The notes under the pieces are model-generated. The model saw only the letters and a list, made by a program, of their open reading frames with translations, had not been told where the DNA came from and did no database searches. The position numbers were made by a program, and so were the translations under genes. A DNA stretch of 64,000 nucleotides from Thermodesulfobacteriota bacterium (GTDB lineage Bacteria; Desulfobacterota_D; UBA1144; Nemesobacterales; UBA2774): assembly GCA_021604765.1 (NCBI GenBank), contig BQJP01000006.1, positions 36,841 to 100,840 on the forward strand. Direction: 5' to 3'. Position 1 is the stretch's first letter, and every line of letters begins with the position of its first letter. Shown piece by piece: positions 30,957 to 39,876 of the stretch.

Positions 30957-32690
30957 ATGGGTTTCATCATTATCCTTAATATTGATATGAAAATGATGAA
31001 TGGAAGAGATATATTGTTCGAGGTGTTGCTCAGTGAGAAAGTTGATACTGTCTTCTGTCCTGCAAGCAGTCGGGAGATGGATTTTCTTGGGTTTATTCCT
31101 GAAAAGTATCAGAATCAGATTAAATTTGTTAAAGCAAGACACGAACAGGCTGCCACTCATATGGCAGATGGTTATGCTAGGTCATCAGGAAAACCAGGGA
31201 TAGTAATATCTCTACCTGGACCATATGGTATTAACACTGTAACGGGTCTAGCCACAGCACATATGGATTCATCACCTATAGTTAGTATTATTGCAGATCT
31301 TGACCCCTGGATTTTCAAGGGTTCTTCATTTCACAATACTGACCATATTGGTATTACACAGTCCTGCACCAAGCATAATTATTTAGTGCAGAATGTCTCA
31401 AATTTAGCAAAAATGATAAAAGAAGCAACTCATGTTGCGAAAACAGGAAGGCCCGGTCCAGTTCTAGTAGATATTGAATTTGCGGCACTTGCTGGAGAAG
31501 AGAAATTTAACATTCCAGATATTGAGATAAAAGGTTACAAAGAAAGAAAAAAAGGTGAACCATCTCAGATAAAACGAGCTGTCGAGATGATACTCTCCTC
31601 AGAGCGCCCAATAATATTCGGTGGCGGGGGGTTGATTCTATCGGGAGCCAGACAAGAACTTATAAAGTTTGCACATAGCTACAAGATTCCTGTAACTAAT
31701 ACACTTATGGGTATAGGCTCCTACCCACCAGATGATCCATATTATGTAAACTGGATCGGAATGCACGGGGCTTATTGCGCTAATATGGCAGTTCATGAGA
31801 GCGATTTGATTATTTCTATTGGTGCTAGGTTTGATGATAGGGCGACTGGAGGTAATTTTGAGAAATTTGCTCCCAACGCTGAAATAATTCATATAGACAT
31901 CGACCCCTCAACTATAGATAAAAACATTGTAGTCCATTGTCCTATTATAGGAGATGCAAAAGAAGTATTAAAACAAATGCTCGAAATTATTCCGGCTGAT
32001 TTTAAAGCAGATAGAACTAAGTGGTTTAACCAAATTAATAAGTGGGATAAAGAGCATCCGCTCAGTTATTCGCAGACTGGAGAGAAGATCAAAACCACTT
32101 TCGTCATAGACAAGCTCTCAGAGATAACTAACGGCGAATCTATAATTGCATCTGATGTTGGTCAACATCAAATGTGGCTTGCGCAATTTTATATCTTTAA
32201 AAACCCCAGAGCACACCTTTCTTCCGGAGGTTTGGGTACTATGGGGTTCGGACTCCCAGCCGCAATAGGCGCAAAATTTGGAAGACCTGATAAGCAGGTG
32301 ATTTGTGTTGCCGGAGACGGTAGTTTCCAGATGAATATGCAGGAACTTGGAACTGCGGTTGAAAATGAGATGGATTTAAAGATTATTGTTTTAAACAATA
32401 GACATCACGGAATGGTGCGACAGTGGCAGACTCTATTTTTTGAAGGTAATTACTCCTCGTCTCGTTTCGAAGTACTTCCGGATTTTGTGAATTTGGCCAA
32501 GTCTTATGGAGCAGCAGGAGTACATATTAGTAAACCCGACGAGCTGGAAGAAGGTCTAAAAGAAGCATTGTCTACGGATGGTGTGGTGCTCGTAGAAATT
32601 GAGGTTGATTATGAGCAAATGGTATATCCGATGTTGTCTCCAGGTGGAGATATGAGCGAAATGATAGTACAGCCCACAGATATAGCATGA
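30957..32690 (+). CDS. Acetolactate-synthase-like TPP-dependent enzyme (start 30957 or 30987)
   Basis: RHEQAATHMADGYARSSGKPG; TPP motif GDGSFQMNMQELGTAVENEMDLKIIVLNN; C-terminal YPMLSPGGDMSEMI. Confidence 0.88.
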   Translation: MGFIIILNIDMKMMNGRDILFEVLLSEKVDTVFCPASSREMDFLGFIPEKYQNQIKFVKARHEQAATHMADGYARSSGKPGIVISLPGPYGINTVTGLATAHMDSSPIVSIIADLDPWIFKGSSFHNTDHIGITQSCTKHNYLVQNVSNLAKMIKEATHVAKTGRPGPVLVDIEFAALAGEEKFNIPDIEIKGYKERKKGEPSQIKRAVEMILSSERPIIFGGGGLILSGARQELIKFAHSYKIPVTNTLMGIGSYPPDDPYYVNWIGMHGAYCANMAVHESDLIISIGARFDDRATGGNFEKFAPNAEIIHIDIDPSTIDKNIVVHCPIIGDAKEVLKQMLEIIPADFKADRTKWFNQINKWDKEHPLSYSQTGEKIKTTFVIDKLSEITNGESIIASDVGQHQMWLAQFYIFKNPRAHLSSGGLGTMGFGLPAAIGAKFGRPDKQVICVAGDGSFQMNMQELGTAVENEMDLKIIVLNNRHHGMVRQWQTLFFEGNYSSSRFEVLPDFVNLAKSYGAAGVHISKPDELEEGLKEALSTDGVVLVEIEVDYEQMVYPMLSPGGDMSEMIVQPTDIA

Positions 32691-32765
32691 TAACTTTAAT
32701 CGTTATATCAAAACTATCACTTTTAAGCAAATTTATATCTGGTGGGTCAAATGTTCTTTCGTATC

Positions 32766-32794
32766 TTGTAAAATGCTGCGTCATGTGCTATGTT
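32766..32794 (+). promoter_or_regulatory. Putative sigma70-type promoter of csp copy 1
   Basis: TTGTAA (32766) - 17 nt - TATGTT (32789), aligned with copy 2. Confidence 0.5.
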
Positions 32795-32800
32795 TATTGC

Positions 32801-32912
32801 AGAGTTTGCAGTAGTTCAAGTTTCACCTAAGATAACCATCTATTAAGATAACATTCTGAAGTAATACCGGACCACTAGCACAACCTAATATAAACAAGGA
32901 GGTTAATCGAAC
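32801..32912 (+). promoter_or_regulatory. Conserved cold-shock 5' leader, copy 1
   Basis: AGAGTTTGCAGTAGTTC ... CCACTAGCACAACCtAATATA...AAGGAGGTTAATCGAACATG shared with 33307-33402. Confidence 0.7.
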
Positions 32913-33122
32913 ATGGCAGAACGTGAGATTGGCACAGTAAAGTGGTTCAATTCTACAAAAGGCTTTGGTTTCATAGAGCGTGAAAACGAAAAAGATGTAT
33001 TCGTACACTACAGTGAAATCGATGATACGGGCTATCGTTCCCTAGATGAGGGACAGCGCGTAGAGTTCACTGTTGTTGATGGTCAAAAAGGCCCTCAAGC
33101 ACAACAAGTAACAATAGTTTAA
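32913..33122 (+). CDS. Cold-shock (CspA-family) protein, copy 1
   Basis: [30 protein letters not shown]. Confidence 0.97.
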   Translation: MAEREIGTVKWFNSTKGFGFIERENEKDVFVHYSEIDDTGYRSLDEGQRVEFTVVDGQKGPQAQQVTIV

Positions 33123-33135
33123 TGTAGACAACTAA

Positions 33136-33172
33136 ATGTACGCTGTACTTAGTGCAGCGTACATTCCCTTTT
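33136..33172 (+). terminator. Rho-independent terminator after csp copy 1
   Basis: ATGTACGCTG/CAGCGTACAT stem then TCCCTTTT. Confidence 0.75.
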
Positions 33173-33272
33173 AAAATCCCGTCATCAAGTTCCGAAGTAA
33201 AACTCTCTCTGATATAAATAAAGAATAATCATATTCCAGACTATTAATTAACTTCTTAATATCTTTTTCTTA

Positions 33273-33301
33273 TTGACACTTTAAGACCCATATGCTATCT
33301 T
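33273..33301 (+). promoter_or_regulatory. Putative sigma70 promoter of csp copy 2
   Basis: TTGACA (33273) - 17 nt - TATCTT (33296). Confidence 0.7.
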
Positions 33302-33306
33302 CAATC

Positions 33307-33402
33307 AGAGTTTGCAGTAGTTCTAGTCCACCGTAAGATTCCTATCTGAAAGAGATTTTGAACCACTAGCACAACCCAATATATAAAGGAGGTTAATCGA
33401 AC
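33307..33402 (+). promoter_or_regulatory. Conserved cold-shock 5' leader, copy 2
   Basis: See copy 1; stem GCAGTAGTTC (33314)/GAACCACTAGC (33360). Confidence 0.7.
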
Positions 33403-33612
33403 ATGTCAGAACGTGAGATTGGCACTGTAAAGTGGTTTAATTCTACAAAAGGCTTTGGTTTCATAGAGCGCGAAAATGAAAAAGACGTATTTGTTCATTA
33501 TAGTGAAATTAATGCTACAGGCTATCGTTCCTTAGAAGAGGGACAGCGCGTAGAGTTCACTGTTGTTGATGGCGAGAAAGGCCCTCAAGCACAAAACGTT
33601 GTTTTAGCTTAA
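33403..33612 (+). CDS. Cold-shock (CspA-family) protein, copy 2
   Basis: Near-identical to copy 1 at protein level. Confidence 0.97.
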   Translation: MSEREIGTVKWFNSTKGFGFIERENEKDVFVHYSEINATGYRSLEEGQRVEFTVVDGEKGPQAQNVVLA

Positions 33613-33627
33613 AGTAGACTATAAAAA

Positions 33628-33663
33628 AAGTGCGCTGTAGAAACTACAGCGCACTTCTCTTTT
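33628..33663 (+). terminator. Rho-independent terminator after csp copy 2
   Basis: Perfect 13-bp stem AAGTGCGCTGTAG-AAA-CTACAGCGCACTT then CTCTTTT. Confidence 0.85.
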
Positions 33664-33738
33664 AATTCAACCCTATTAAGTTTTCAATAAATAATGTAAG
33701 TACTAGAAGTCAAGTAAAAACAGTCTTCTATACAATGA

Positions 33739-34590
33739 CTAGAAATTATTAACTGAAGATCTTACACTTCCCATATTAATTCTTGGTTTGCTTAGAATTT
33801 CAGCCATATCAGTGCTTTGACTTGATTTAGGCAAATCCGCTTTAAATGCAAAGTTTGTAATTGGCCTGTCAATGACCCAGTCTTTCAGGATTGCAATGAA
33901 TTGTGGTTGTCCAGGGAGTTCTTTGTATGTGATTACGAGCTTTCTAGGAATTTTTCGTTTACCTGTCTCAACCCATAATTGCCAATCTATATCCTGTTGA
34001 ACAAAAGCCAAATGATCACATCTGACACCAAGAACCTTGCTTGATCCAAAGTAACTTCCGGAAGTTACTTTTTCAGTTAAAGCCCGAAAAGTATTAATAA
34101 AAAGAAAATCACTTAAAGCGGGCGTAAAATTGTATTGTTCCTTTAACTTAAGTAAAGTTTGGTCTATAGTTGCTGGTACCGAAGCTACGGCAGAAAAGTT
34201 TGTGGGTAGTTCAAGGATCGTTAACTTGCCACTATCAAACCAGAGTTTATAACCTCCTAAATCACTTACATACTCAATAGTCATATTTCCTTGCTTTTTT
34301 AAATAGACTTTTTCTTCAGCTGAATACTGGATCTTACGGTTTGAGGTAATTAGCTGGTCAAACATTACTTCCGCTTTAAAAGTGTATTCCTCTTTGCTTC
34401 CAAGAAAATAACTCATATTTTGAAGAATCTCGGCTGCTTGGGGATCGATGTTCGGGTTTGTATTCTGGGCAAAAGCATTAGTGTATATTGGATTAGCAAT
34501 ATTTGAGTTGCCGGTAATAACACTAAGCATGAAAATGGCAAATAAAAATATCGCCATAGTCTTTAAATTTATTCTCATCTCTTTAACCAT
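33739..34590 (-). CDS. DUF2092-family exported protein
   Basis: Signal peptide; DPQAAEILQNMSYFLGSKEEYTFKAEVMFDQ...GVRCDHLAFVQQDIDWQLWVETGKRKIPRKLVITY. Confidence 0.8.
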   Translation of the reverse strand: MVKEMRINLKTMAIFLFAIFMLSVITGNSNIANPIYTNAFAQNTNPNIDPQAAEILQNMSYFLGSKEEYTFKAEVMFDQLITSNRKIQYSAEEKVYLKKQGNMTIEYVSDLGGYKLWFDSGKLTILELPTNFSAVASVPATIDQTLLKLKEQYNFTPALSDFLFINTFRALTEKVTSGSYFGSSKVLGVRCDHLAFVQQDIDWQLWVETGKRKIPRKLVITYKELPGQPQFIAILKDWVIDRPITNFAFKADLPKSSQSTDMAEILSKPRINMGSVRSSVNNF

Positions 34591-34933
34591 ATCCTATCTC
34601 CTTTAATCTCATAATATAAAATCAAAACAAGTTTGAAACATAAATGTTTCGCTCCGCCTTATGAGTAATTTATCATACTTCATTCATAAATTTTAGACAA
34701 GAGTAGGGCGACAGAATTCAGGAAAGTCAATGATTGACTTCCAATCTTTAAAATGAAATAATGAGAACGGTTTTACTTAAGATGACAAAAGTACATCCTA
34801 TAGGTGGAGTGTCTAAATATGAAACGTTTTTAATGTTTTTTGGTATTTATCTAAAGGTTTCAATGAACACTTTGATAGAAATATATACTGTATAATATTA
34901 GAAGATGAATCAAACTAGTTTAATGGAGGCAAG

Positions 34934-35158
34934 ATGAAGAAAATATTGATGGTAGGTCTTTTTTCAGCTTTTTTAATTGGAGCTGCAATATTTATTATGC
35001 CAGTATCCGGGGATTGTGAAGATTGCAAGCAAGGAAAACAGTGCAGCACTTCTTACGACTGTGGTGAAATAGGTGTTTGCTACTGCCAATATTCATATGA
35101 AACTGAGCAGGACACAGGCGGAGGAATCCCCGAGTCCGGCACATGTTATTTTGAATAA
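34934..35158 (+). CDS. Small Cys-rich exported protein, unknown function
   Basis: Signal MKKILMVGLFSAFLIGAAIFIMPVSG then 8 Cys in 48 residues; upstream GGAGG. Confidence 0.65.
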   Translation: MKKILMVGLFSAFLIGAAIFIMPVSGDCEDCKQGKQCSTSYDCGEIGVCYCQYSYETEQDTGGGIPESGTCYFE

Positions 35159-35167
35159 GTAGTATTT

Positions 35168-35887
35168 CTATTTACATTCTTCAGTCCATTTTAAGAGTAA
35201 TGAGTTGAATTCCCTAAGTACTGGCGGAACATCTTGGGGTGAGGCTAGTATCTCTATTGGAACTATCGTACCCTGATAAGCATTAAAAGTGTCTTTGCTT
35301 GAATATTCCAAAAGGCTCTCGGATAAGTTGGCACCTGACAATCTTTGATCCGTATATTTCTCATATGCTACAAAAGATTGGATCTTATTATCACCAATTG
35401 TTCCAATGGGGCCTGCACTTATGTTATCGGAGTTAAGATGTACGTTATCTCCTAGTATTGCTTTCATACCGGTTTTATTTGTCGCCAATATTACCAACCC
35501 ACCGCCAGATTCATCAAATGATTTGAGGTTGTTGATTTTATAATAAAGTGGCTCGGTAAATTCATTTGAGTTGGGGGCTTTGCATGACATAAGACCTGTT
35601 CCTGTGAAGTCACCTCTGCTTTGTACCATTTCTATTTCAGGAATAATCAAAAAACATTCTGAACTACAAACTAGATCTTCTGGAATAGACTCTTTAGGCT
35701 GTCTTGATGATTGGTTAATGATTTCTTTTAAGAATTTAGAAGTAGAATCTGCAATTTTTTGAATAGGAGTTTTTACATTGAACCCTTCTGTTTGTGAGTA
35801 TGAACTGTCACTAAATAATACTAGGAGTAATATAGCTGCTACTATTAAATTGAATTTAGTTTTCATTTGTTTATCTCCGGCACTCAT
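35168..35887 (-). CDS. SYLF/Ysc84-domain lipid-binding exported protein
   Basis: CSSECFLIIPEIEMVQSRGDFTGTGLMSCK...LVILATNKTGMKAILGDNVHLNSDNISAGPIG. Confidence 0.75.
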   Translation of the reverse strand: MSAGDKQMKTKFNLIVAAILLLVLFSDSSYSQTEGFNVKTPIQKIADSTSKFLKEIINQSSRQPKESIPEDLVCSSECFLIIPEIEMVQSRGDFTGTGLMSCKAPNSNEFTEPLYYKINNLKSFDESGGGLVILATNKTGMKAILGDNVHLNSDNISAGPIGTIGDNKIQSFVAYEKYTDQRLSGANLSESLLEYSSKDTFNAYQGTIVPIEILASPQDVPPVLREFNSLLLKWTEECK

Positions 35888-36113
35888 GTTTATTTAATTA
35901 AATTTACTCTAAGAAGGTTAAGATTCTATTAAGTAAGTTTTATTAAAGTTCTCTTCGGAGATAAAACGGTCTTCTAAAGAAGAAAAACCTGGAATATCAG
36001 TCCCCCTGGGTCATCCATCCTCTTATTATATTCCGCTATTAATTCGTAATAGGTTGTTGGATACACTACTCACCTTACCTACGATTATAGAGGGCTATTA
36101 GCCGATGTAATTT

Positions 36114-36461
36114 CTAAAGTAGATGGTAAATCAACATAAAAAAGAACCTGAGGTTTGGGGAAGTGTCTTTTACGGCTTGCGTGTCACCCATCGTCCTTGC
36201 GTCTATGCCTAAAAAAGCATGATAATTAACAGCAACATTTTTAAATTCTTCGAAATCAATTGCAATTGGTGTGGGAACCTTTAAGGGTCTGACATTTATT
36301 TCCGCAGTCTCAATCAAGATAGTATCTCCGTTTGAAGATGCTTTGAACCAGCGGTCTGAATCTGGTAAAGGCAACTCAAGACCACTGCCAATTTTAGATT
36401 TTATTAATTCCCATTCTTCTTCTTTTGAGTCACTCCAGTCTATTCTTCTGTCAAATAGCAT
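36114..36461 (-). CDS. Hypothetical protein
   Basis: ORF of 115 aa in an otherwise unassigned interval. Confidence 0.5.
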   Translation of the reverse strand: MLFDRRIDWSDSKEEEWELIKSKIGSGLELPLPDSDRWFKASSNGDTILIETAEINVRPLKVPTPIAIDFEEFKNVAVNYHAFLGIDARTMGDTQAVKDTSPNLRFFFMLIYHLL

Positions 36462-36529
36462 ATTGTTATATCTCCTTATTAATTCATATTCTAATAATTA
36501 AGTGAATGTAACCGTTTTTAGGATTTTTT

Positions 36530-37147
36530 CTAGCGAATGCCTCTTTCTTCAACTCCATGCTCACCCATTGGTTCTCCTTGAGGCACAAGTGCGGGTGGTT
36601 GTTCAACTAAAGGCTCTGGTTGTTCTACAAGCGCTGGGGGTTGTTCCACTAGAGGATTTGGCTGATCCACCAATGGGTCTGGCTGCTCCACGAGAGCTGC
36701 AGGCTGCCTTACTAGCGGATCTGGTTGATCAACTAAAGGCTCGCTTTGTTCCACCAATCCCTCAGGCTGTCTAACTAAAGGATCATCTTCAACTAACGGT
36801 TCTCTCTGCTCAACCATAGAATCTGGTTCAGTAACTACTCCTCCGGGCGGAATATCTGAATCATATGGCTCAGTAACAATCCCTCCGGGTCCAGGGTCAA
36901 TGTTAAATGATTCAGGCTCTGATATTACACTATCCTGGTCTAGAGCAGGGTCCGGTGCATCCAATACAGTGTCAGGAGCAAAAGCTGGGTCATATGCTTC
37001 GATTTCTCTGGGATCCTCGGCCCTTGGAGTGTCAGGTGCTGGCGGTGGTCCTGGATCGCCGTATTGCGCCATTGATGGGAGAGTAATAATTAATAATGCG
37101 AATATCGAAAATTTAATTAATAAAGCTCTTTTGATCACTACTTTCAT
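36530..37147 (-). CDS. Exported protein with 7-aa tandem repeats ([PAG]-L-V-x-Q-P-x)
   Basis: Signal peptide then PLVRQPEGLVEQSEPLVDQPDPLVRQPAALVEQPDPLVDQPNPLVEQPPALVEQPEPLVEQPPALVPQ. Confidence 0.7.
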   Translation of the reverse strand: MKVVIKRALLIKFSIFALLIITLPSMAQYGDPGPPPAPDTPRAEDPREIEAYDPAFAPDTVLDAPDPALDQDSVISEPESFNIDPGPGGIVTEPYDSDIPPGGVVTEPDSMVEQREPLVEDDPLVRQPEGLVEQSEPLVDQPDPLVRQPAALVEQPDPLVDQPNPLVEQPPALVEQPEPLVEQPPALVPQGEPMGEHGVEERGIR

Positions 37148-37193
37148 TAATCTTCTCCTTTCTATTGCTATAGCTGTACTTAACTATATGAGT

Positions 37194-37631
37194 TTACTCT
37201 GTAATAGGTGTCGCTGAAAGAATCTGTATATCGGATACTCTGTAGCCTTGTCTTCCCGCGCCCATAGTTATGCCACCTTTTAGATATGTATCAGCACTTT
37301 TGGGCGGCACTGTAACTGGCAGTAATCCTTGAGTAGTGGCAATTGTTTGGCCTATTGCCGGACCTGATGTTGTGGTAAAGAGTAGTCTCACTCTTATATC
37401 TTTGTAAGCGATACTTGCAGTATTTTCTATTTTAACCGAACTTAACATCGCAACTCTTGCCGGGGCGAAATAAGACCAGTCTGTGATTTTTAGGAACCAT
37501 TCAGGATGGGTGATCTGATTGCTATTATAGCTCTCAGGATTTTCAGCGTCCGCTGTGTCTTCTGCAAAGCTTAAAAGACTAAAACTAAACAGTAAAGCAA
37601 ACAAAATGTATACTCCGGTTAGTTTCTTCAT
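37194..37631 (-). CDS. Exported protein of unknown function
   Basis: Signal MKKLTGVYILFALLFSFSLLSFA; beta-rich. Confidence 0.65.
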   Translation of the reverse strand: MKKLTGVYILFALLFSFSLLSFAEDTADAENPESYNSNQITHPEWFLKITDWSYFAPARVAMLSSVKIENTASIAYKDIRVRLLFTTTSGPAIGQTIATTQGLLPVTVPPKSADTYLKGGITMGAGRQGYRVSDIQILSATPITE

Positions 37632-37729
37632 GTAATGAGTTTAATCTATAAAGGATATATCTTCTACTTAAATATTTTTCTTTTGTTTCTATAATCGCAA
37701 GTTGGTTATAATTTAAATACAGGCGGATT

Positions 37730-38356
37730 ATGATGAAGGATAAAAGGATATTTCTAATTGTTCTGGCTCTTCTGGCCATTGGTTGGGGAGTCGCCGCCTA
37801 TCTCTATCTGGATTACCAAAATAAAGAGAATTTTCACGGCAAGATCTATCATAGACAAGCGCCGCGGTTTGCACTCACGAGTCATGATGGCAATAAAGTG
37901 CGTCTTGATCAGTTCCAGGACAAGATTGTCTTAATTTCCTGGGGATATTCCAATTGTCCTGATATTTGTCCTATTACACTCGCAAATCTAAATAAAACAA
38001 TGGAACTGCTAGGTAAAGACGCCAATGATGTTCAAGTTCTGTTTATAACTGTAGATCCTGAGCGAGATACGGCAGAGAGAATGGCGGAATATGTACCTTA
38101 CTTTCACAAGGATTTCATCGGGCTTACAGGAAACCAGGAAGAAATAGATCAGATTGCAGATGACTACGCTGTTACTATAGTCAAACACCCGGCTGTATAC
38201 GGCAGGGGACGGTTTGATACCTGGGACAGATATCTGATGACTCATACTAATACAATCCACCTTGTGGATCAAAATGGCAGACTATTTTTGACTTATCCTC
38301 ATCATATGCACGATTCCCAAAAGATTGCTGGCGACATTAAAAAAATCTTGCAGTAA
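37730..38356 (+). CDS. SCO1/SenC-family copper chaperone/thioredoxin-like protein
   Basis: SWGYSNCPDICPITLANL (CxxxC) and MTHTNTIHLVDQNG. Confidence 0.93.
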   Translation: MMKDKRIFLIVLALLAIGWGVAAYLYLDYQNKENFHGKIYHRQAPRFALTSHDGNKVRLDQFQDKIVLISWGYSNCPDICPITLANLNKTMELLGKDANDVQVLFITVDPERDTAERMAEYVPYFHKDFIGLTGNQEEIDQIADDYAVTIVKHPAVYGRGRFDTWDRYLMTHTNTIHLVDQNGRLFLTYPHHMHDSQKIAGDIKKILQ

Positions 38357-38403
38357 AAGTAAAACTTTTCTATACTGCTATTAGGTAAAAGGAGGGATTA
38401 GTT

Positions 38404-39873
38404 ATGCTAGGCATGCGAAGTGGATTGAGTCTTTCAATTGTAGTAATGATGATGTCCTTTTTTATTGTCGGAAGTTGCAATAATAACAGTGGTAAAGCTC
38501 CTCTTGGACCGCCTTTTCAAAATCCTATCCAAATTTCAAGCGTTAATGGTGTTCTAAATGTTACGTACAATGCTGCAGTTTCACCCGCAGAAGTTGACGG
38601 CAAGCCTTTTATGAGCGCTCAGTATAACGGCCTGTTGGCGCCTCCTACTTTAAGAGTTAATCCAGGTGATACGCTTAAACTTAATTTAAACAATTTTCTT
38701 GATATGATGACAAATATGCACTACCACGGAATGAACGTAAGTCCTCTATCCCCATCTGACGATGTATTTATTATGATCACTCCTAATAGCGGTTTTGATT
38801 ACACAGTTGATATACCAGAAGACCACCCGGAGGGCATGTTTTATTATCACGCACATCTATTTGGTATTACAGAGTTTCAGATAATGAGCGGTTTGTCAGG
38901 CGGTTTGATAGTTGGGGATATACTCGCTCCATTTCCTCAGCTAGACGGCATTACAGAGCAGATTATGTATTTGAAAGACTTTCAGCTTATGGATGGGGAG
39001 ATTCCACCTGAAGGTATGATTGATCCAAGCGGGCCCACAAACTTTACAGTGAACGGACAAACTAATCCGACTATTACTATGCGCCCTGGAGAGACGCAGT
39101 TTTGGCAAATTGGCAATATTGGAGCTGATCTTTATTATGATTTAGTTCTTGAAGGGCATTTGTTTTATCAGATAGAGAGGGATGGCAACAGACGTAATCA
39201 AACAGTTGAAAGAAATAGTATTTTAATGCCTACCAGTTCTCGTGTGGGAGTATTAGTTCAGGCCAATGAACCCGGACGTTATAAATTGAAAGCCAGAAAA
39301 TTTACTACAGGACCTCAAGGGGATCAATACGGGGGGGCCACGCTACTGACTGTAAATGTAGAGGGGGAGCCTGTCCAAGACCCGATTACTCTTCCAATAC
39401 CCATGAACCAATTCCCACCTGTTGAGAACCTTTGTGATCAGGAAATCGCAGTTGATAGGGAAATTGTATTTTCAGAAACAGCAGATGGAAATACTTTCTT
39501 TATTAATGGTAAAGAATTTGACCCTGAAAGAGTTGATACCGAGGTTAGAATAGGTGATTTTGAAAGATGGACTGTTACAAATACCTCAGGAGAGCTCCAC
39601 GTATTTCACATTCATCTAACAGATTTTGTTGTCTGTTCTGTAAATGGTGAGCCGCAGCCTTTTGTTGGGAAACAGGATACTGTGAATGTTCCGTATCAGG
39701 GACAGGATCCTGATTTTGAAGGACCGGGAGAAGCTGTGATTGTGATTGATTTTACAAATCCAATAATTAAAGGGAAAGCAGTTTATCACTGCCACATCGG
39801 GGAGCATGAAGATAACGGCATGATGGCAGTCTTTGAGGCTTGTGAAGAACCTCCATGTCAAGATTTTGACTAA
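38404..39873 (+). CDS. Multicopper oxidase, probable lipoprotein
   Basis: MHYHGMNV, FYYHAHLFG, HVFHIHLTDF, YHCHIGEHEDNGMM. Confidence 0.94.
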   Translation: MLGMRSGLSLSIVVMMMSFFIVGSCNNNSGKAPLGPPFQNPIQISSVNGVLNVTYNAAVSPAEVDGKPFMSAQYNGLLAPPTLRVNPGDTLKLNLNNFLDMMTNMHYHGMNVSPLSPSDDVFIMITPNSGFDYTVDIPEDHPEGMFYYHAHLFGITEFQIMSGLSGGLIVGDILAPFPQLDGITEQIMYLKDFQLMDGEIPPEGMIDPSGPTNFTVNGQTNPTITMRPGETQFWQIGNIGADLYYDLVLEGHLFYQIERDGNRRNQTVERNSILMPTSSRVGVLVQANEPGRYKLKARKFTTGPQGDQYGGATLLTVNVEGEPVQDPITLPIPMNQFPPVENLCDQEIAVDREIVFSETADGNTFFINGKEFDPERVDTEVRIGDFERWTVTNTSGELHVFHIHLTDFVVCSVNGEPQPFVGKQDTVNVPYQGQDPDFEGPGEAVIVIDFTNPIIKGKAVYHCHIGEHEDNGMMAVFEACEEPPCQDFD

Positions 39874-39876
39874 TAG

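Noticed and set aside
30903-31160. 85-aa minus ORF in front of the ALS-like gene
   Set aside because: Antisense to the ALS N-terminus; no recognisable features.
32801-32912. csp leader as a metabolite riboswitch
   Set aside because: No match to a known riboswitch core by eye; gene context (two csp genes) favours a temperature or cold-shock leader.
36502-36774. 90-aa + strand ORF with LVLLEAQVRVVVQLKALVVLQ
   Set aside because: Shadow ORF antisense to the heptad-repeat gene; its apparent repeats are a by-product of the 21-nt array.
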